From CALMFG01 sp963674805 (GTDB lineage Bacteria > Bacillota > Clostridia > Christensenellales > CALMFG01), in contig CAXXNY010000016.1 in the NCBI GenBank assembly GCA_963674805.2, positions 1 through 64,000 of the forward strand: a stretch of DNA of 64,000 nucleotides, read 5' to 3'. Both the position numbers and the translations under genes were made by a program. Shown here piece after piece: positions 60,484 to 64,000 of this stretch; position 1 is the first letter of the stretch; each line of letters opens with the position of its first letter. The notes below the pieces were generated by a model. The model was not told the origin of the DNA. It saw nothing but the letters and a program-made list of their open reading frames with translations, and ran no database searches.

Positions 60484-61509
60484 TTATGTCTGGCGAATAA
60501 TCAGGTCGGATTTCATAACAATGTGCTTGGCATCGCCGGTATACTTGCCCTCAATTCGGTCAAACAGCATGTCCACTGCCTGCTCTCCCATATTAAAGCG
60601 GTCCTCAGATATCACAGATATTTTAGGTTCAACAAAAGTCGTCCATACCGGATCATCATATCCGACCATCGAGACATCCTGCGGCACTTTTTTGTTCATA
60701 CGACGCAGGGTATCAAACACCACTTCCATATGGGTGCGTGTCGTACAGACCACCCCGTCAATATCGTTTGCCTTGAAGAATTCGGCAAATATTCGTTTGT
60801 CGTGTTCCGGATCATGGTCGCTTGTCTCAATAATCAGAGGCACGGTTCCATAATCTTTCATGGCTTTTAGATATCCGTTGCGTTTATCCAGCACTGCGCT
60901 TGCATTTGGGTTGTAACCCATCAGTGCAATCTTGCTTTTATGATGCGTCTTTACCATATAGCTAACCGCATCATAAACCGCGCCCTCTGTATCGGAAACC
61001 ACCGAGTCAGAATCAATCTGCTCGATCCGGCGGTTTAGCTGCACAAGGTCAATGCCGCGGTCCTGCAGGTTGCTGATATAGCGGATATTCTGCGTGCTGC
61101 AGGGTACCATCAGAATGCCGGTCACCTTTTTGGAGACGAATACCTGTAAAATCTCTTTTTCCCGGCCGCTGTCTTCTTCCGATGACCCGATCAGCATCGT
61201 ATAACCGCGCTCATGAATACGCTCGTTGATGCTTCTGATCATAGGCAGATAGAATTTTGACAGCACGGGTATTAATAGTCCGATGGTCTTATTAGTCTGG
61301 AGCTTCAGCGAACGCGCCAATTCATTGGGTGTATAGTTTAAGATATCAATCGCCCGGTCGATCTGCTTTTTCAGCTTATCAGAAACATAGCGCGTATCAT
61401 TGATGTATGCTGATACGGTCGCACGCGAAACCCCGGCGAGGCGAGCAACGTCTTCGCTTGTGGGTTCTTTGTTCACTTTTGGTTTATTCGTATTATGATC
61501 GTCCGGCAT
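60484..61509 (-). CDS. LacI family transcriptional regulator (polyol cluster)
   Basis: A 341-residue repressor with an N-terminal polar extension of about 16 residues. The helix-turn-helix DVARLAGVSRATVSAYINDT follows, then the hinge LNYTPNELARSLKL. The effector domain includes IGLLIPVLSKFYLPMIRSIN and DIDGVVCTTRTHMEVVFDTL. It is encoded between the zinc alcohol dehydrogenase and AllA-like genes. It probably binds the TTACACGTGTAA palindromes at 59847 and 54654 and the variant at 59947. The likely inducer is the imported polyol or ketose. Confidence 0.9.
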   Translation of the reverse strand: MPDDHNTNKPKVNKEPTSEDVARLAGVSRATVSAYINDTRYVSDKLKKQIDRAIDILNYTPNELARSLKLQTNKTIGLLIPVLSKFYLPMIRSINERIHERGYTMLIGSSEEDSGREKEILQVFVSKKVTGILMVPCSTQNIRYISNLQDRGIDLVQLNRRIEQIDSDSVVSDTEGAVYDAVSYMVKTHHKSKIALMGYNPNASAVLDKRNGYLKAMKDYGTVPLIIETSDHDPEHDKRIFAEFFKANDIDGVVCTTRTHMEVVFDTLRRMNKKVPQDVSMVGYDDPVWTTFVEPKISVISEDRFNMGEQAVDMLFDRIEGKYTGDAKHIVMKSDLIIRQT

Positions 61510-61538
61510 AAATCCGCTCCATTCAAGCTTTCAAGGTA

Positions 61539-62564
61539 TTATATCACAGGGTTTTCATCTAAATCTATGATGACTTTTAACGCTCCGCTTTCGGGATTTT
61601 CCAACAGATGATAGCCGTCCAGCCATTGCTTAAACGGTAAGATATAGGTTTGAAGCGGTTTTAGCATGACCTGCGCTTCCTCCACATATTTAACGGATTG
61701 ATCATAATCCGCCCATGTATACATCAGCGATCCCAAGACATTCAGTTCGCAGTCCTGAACCTGAACCATTTTCACTGCCGGATCTCCGGAATAGACCCCC
61801 GGTACGACGATTGTTCCGCCGCGCTCGGTGAAATCAATACAGTCGTTCAGTGCTTTTTCCCTTCCCACGCACTCAAAAGATATTTCCGCTTTTTCGCTTC
61901 CATAAAGCGCCTTTAATTCATCAATATGATAAGCGTCCAATCCGCATATCTTCGCGATCTCAATCCGCTTGGGATTAATATCAAATATGCGCACTTGTTT
62001 TGCACCGGCAATCAACGCAACCTGTGCCGTCAAATTGCCGATCGTTCCCGCACCGATGATGATAACGCTTTTACCCGCGACATCCGCTGCCCTGCCGATA
62101 TTATGCACCGCAACAGCCAGCGGCTCTATCATGGCGGCATCCTCAGGCCTCACATGGCGCTTCAGCTTAATGACATGCGCGGCATCAACCGCGAAAAACT
62201 CGCTTCCGCCGCCGTGCAGCGCGCCGCCGATAAACTGTAAATTATCGCACTGGGCGATCAGTCCTGCTTTGCATTTCTTACACGCTCCGCAGCCGATTGC
62301 AGGCTCTACCACCACGATATCTCCCGGATCAAATCCGGTTACATCCGCACCTGTACTTTCGACATAGCCGCTGAACTCATGGCCCTGAACCAGCGGAAAA
62401 CTAACCAGCGGATGTTTGCCTTCAAATACATGCAGATCCGAGCCGCAGATTCCGATTTTTGATACTCTCATTAATACTTCATTTGGCCTCGGGGATGGCT
62501 TATCCACCTCTCTAAACTCGATTGTCTTTGCCTTCGGCATATATGCTTGTAACATTTTTTCCAT
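61539..62564 (-). CDS. Zinc-dependent alcohol dehydrogenase, sorbitol/galactitol dehydrogenase-like
   Basis: A 341-residue medium-chain dehydrogenase. The catalytic zinc ligands are C40 (GICGSDLH) and H62-E63 (QGHEFSG). The structural zinc site is complete, with C92, C95, C98 and C106 (CGACKKC...C). The Rossmann loop is IIGAGTIGNLTAQ, and the following aspartate in RIFDINPKRIE favours NAD over NADP. Polyol dehydrogenases of this type turn alditols into ketoses. Between the GPH symporter and LacI genes, it is the natural first catabolic step of the cluster. Confidence 0.92.
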   Translation of the reverse strand: MEKMLQAYMPKAKTIEFREVDKPSPRPNEVLMRVSKIGICGSDLHVFEGKHPLVSFPLVQGHEFSGYVESTGADVTGFDPGDIVVVEPAIGCGACKKCKAGLIAQCDNLQFIGGALHGGGSEFFAVDAAHVIKLKRHVRPEDAAMIEPLAVAVHNIGRAADVAGKSVIIIGAGTIGNLTAQVALIAGAKQVRIFDINPKRIEIAKICGLDAYHIDELKALYGSEKAEISFECVGREKALNDCIDFTERGGTIVVPGVYSGDPAVKMVQVQDCELNVLGSLMYTWADYDQSVKYVEEAQVMLKPLQTYILPFKQWLDGYHLLENPESGALKVIIDLDENPVI

Positions 62565-62590
62565 AGCCTTATCCTTTAATTGTAGAACTG

Positions 62591-63961
62591 TTATATTTTT
62601 TCTCTTGCCGCCTCTAATTCTTCAACCATTTGTTTATGCAGTTTTGCGTCTATATTAAAGAACGAAATCGCTCCAATTGCAAGTACAAACAGTATTGCCG
62701 GGATGATCGTCAGATTTATGCGAATACCCAGCAGGGATAATGCGGTCTGGCTTTGGTTAGCAATATATCCTGTTTTCGCCAATACATTCCCGACAATAAA
62801 TCCCGCCAGCGCTGAGGCCACTTTCATGATCAGAAAAAAGATACCATATTGAATGCCTTCGCTGTTTAGCCCCGTCTTCCATTCCGTGTATTCAATCGTA
62901 TCCGCAACCATGGTCCACGGGCACAACCAGTTCGTCGCAAGGCCGACGCCCGAGATGATGAGCATGCCGATTGTAACCCATATGTTCTTTTCACCAAAAA
63001 AGAATAAGAAGATACACATGACAGCCATCAGCCCCATTCCAATATTATAAGCGTTTTTCTTGCCGGCTTTCTTTGATATCCATACAAATAACGGCGTACC
63101 GACCGCCGCCGCTACGACAAACAATGCCAGGAACGCCACGGTCGCCATTCCCGCATTATTTAAATTATATTTAAAGAAATAATTGATGACCGCTGCCTGC
63201 ATGCTCACTGCGGTTACACCGAGCAGCACGCCGATCAGCAGGACGATAAACGGGCGGTTTTTACTGATTGCCATTAAGGATTGTTTAAGCGATGCTTTTG
63301 ATCCGGCCTGCTTATGTGCCACGCGCTCTTTTACCATAAAAAAGCAGAACAGTGCCAGCCCGGCAATAATAATCCCATAAACGAGTCCCATCATGCTGTA
63401 TCCCAGACGTACGTTGCCGCCACCGAGAAGGTCAACCAGCACCAACGTTGCGCCGGCCGCGATCAGTGTCCCGACGATGCTGAAGACCGAGCGCATACCA
63501 AGCACCGATGTGCGTTCTTTCGAATCACTGGTCAGTGTCGGCAGCATGGCCTGGTAAGGAACGATGACCACAGTCAGCATCGTGCTGAGCAGTATATACA
63601 TTGCTAAACCATAAATGTTTTTGCCTGTCTGGGATATCTGCGGTGACTGCCAGAGGAGAAACATTGCGATGCCTAACGGTATCGCGCCAAAAAGCATATA
63701 GGGCCTGAATTTACCCCAACGGCTTTTTGTTCGGTCGGCAATAGCCCCCATGACCGGGTCGGTCACAGCATCCCAGATCTTTGAATAAAGAATAATTGTG
63801 CCGGCAAAGGCAGGGACGATTCCAAACACATCTGTAAAGAAAAACAGTAAAAACAAGGCGGTCGCCTGATACGCAATATTGAATCCCACATCCGCAATGG
63901 AAAAGCCTAATTTCATTTTAAACGGCACTTTGTTTAAATCAGTCGTTTTACTATTCATCAC
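62591..63961 (-). CDS. GPH family (glycoside-pentoside-hexuronide) cation symporter
   Basis: A 456-residue membrane transporter with 12 predicted segments. Family marks: KLGFSIADVGFNIAYQATAL, KIWDAVTDPVMGAIADRT-KSRWGKFRPYML and VPYQAMLPTLTSD. These resemble MelB and XynB-type symporters using Na+ or H+. It begins about 40 bp from the window edge, so its promoter is largely outside. It would be a second entry route for the substrate besides the CUT1 ABC system at 51-54.6 kb. The specific sugar is unknown. Confidence 0.9.
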   Translation of the reverse strand: MMNSKTTDLNKVPFKMKLGFSIADVGFNIAYQATALFLLFFFTDVFGIVPAFAGTIILYSKIWDAVTDPVMGAIADRTKSRWGKFRPYMLFGAIPLGIAMFLLWQSPQISQTGKNIYGLAMYILLSTMLTVVIVPYQAMLPTLTSDSKERTSVLGMRSVFSIVGTLIAAGATLVLVDLLGGGNVRLGYSMMGLVYGIIIAGLALFCFFMVKERVAHKQAGSKASLKQSLMAISKNRPFIVLLIGVLLGVTAVSMQAAVINYFFKYNLNNAGMATVAFLALFVVAAAVGTPLFVWISKKAGKKNAYNIGMGLMAVMCIFLFFFGEKNIWVTIGMLIISGVGLATNWLCPWTMVADTIEYTEWKTGLNSEGIQYGIFFLIMKVASALAGFIVGNVLAKTGYIANQSQTALSLLGIRINLTIIPAILFVLAIGAISFFNIDAKLHKQMVEELEAAREKI

Positions 63962-64000
63962 ATTCTCCTTTATCAGCCTAAGAAAACTTCATTTTGTTTT

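Noticed and set aside
1..64000. CRISPR arrays, insertion sequences, prophage, tRNA or rRNA genes
   Set aside because: No repeat-spacer pattern, transposase, integrase, phage structural gene or recognisable tRNA/rRNA sequence was seen; the only tandem repeat is the 35-bp pair upstream of trp.

Overview
This 64 kb window looks like a chromosomal segment of an anaerobic Firmicute, most likely of the class Clostridia. The grounds are an early-cobalt (cbi) cobalamin operon behind a B12 riboswitch, lipoprotein solute-binding proteins with Ala/Glu-rich linkers, YesM/YesN-type kinase and regulator genes, strong AGGAGG-like ribosome-binding sites and intrinsic terminators. The family cannot be fixed by eye. 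Almost every gene lies on the minus strand, so transcription runs from high to low coordinates; only three genes (24.8-26.0 kb and 46.2-48.2 kb) are on the plus strand.

Layout. (1) 1-4.8 kb: cobalamin operon cbiA-cbiC-cbiD-cbiE-cbiT-cobD (cobD cut by the window edge) behind a promoter, cobalamin riboswitch and terminator; cbiT carries a one-base frameshift. (2) 4.9-6.7 kb: an EAL-CBS-GGDEF cyclic-di-GMP protein. (3) 6.85-13.4 kb: complete tryptophan operon trpE-trpGD-trpC-trpF-trpB-trpA. Its leader has a 5' stem-loop, seven GAG/AAG triplets at an exact 5-nt period and a hairpin over the trpE ribosome-binding site, the layout of a TRAP-regulated leader. (4) 13.6-22.8 kb: a YtfQRT-YjfF-like sugar ABC importer and, upstream, an SBP-histidine kinase-AraC response regulator module that probably senses its sugar. 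(5) 23-27.2 kb: glpK, a GNAT-like gene and a phosphofructokinase. (6) 27.5-39.2 kb: a second ribose-type ABC importer followed by a FucU mutarotase, an atypical AroE-like dehydrogenase, a UPF0303 protein, an MFS transporter, a KDG-type sugar kinase, a C_GCAxxG_C_C protein, D-lyxose isomerase and a Gfo/Idh oxidoreductase. (7) 39.8-46.05 kb: two GH4 glycosidases, a ROK kinase, a LacI regulator and a degenerate M24 protein. (8) 46.2-48.2 kb, plus strand: a glutamine-amidotransferase-like protein and a lactonase. (9) 48.3-64 kb: a large polyol/rare-ketose region with GPH symporter, zinc alcohol dehydrogenase, LacI regulator, AllA-like cupin, FGGY kinase, Gfo/Idh oxidoreductase, GlcD/GlcF-like oxidase pair, CUT1 SBP and two permeases, D-tagatose/D-allulose 3-epimerase, PfkB kinase and a GatZ-like protein.

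How the parts may work together (inference). In region 9 an alditol or rare ketose would be imported, oxidised, 3-epimerised, phosphorylated and, through the GatZ-like protein acting as a D-tagatose-6-phosphate 4-epimerase, delivered as fructose-6-phosphate; no GatY-type aldolase is present. Its LacI regulator probably binds a TTACACGTGTAA palindrome found three times. A different 16-bp palindrome, ATGTAATGC(A/T)TTWCAT, brackets the promoter of the second ABC importer and overlaps the promoter of the GH4 cluster, tying regions 6 and 7 into one regulon, probably under the LacI protein of region 7. There, import, ROK phosphorylation and GH4 cleavage could form a PTS-independent phospho-glycoside route. 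The most notable observations are the TRAP-like trp leader, these two inferred operator sets, the GatZ-without-GatY pathway, the metal-ligand-deficient M24 protein and the AroE-like protein lacking the shikimate-binding serines.
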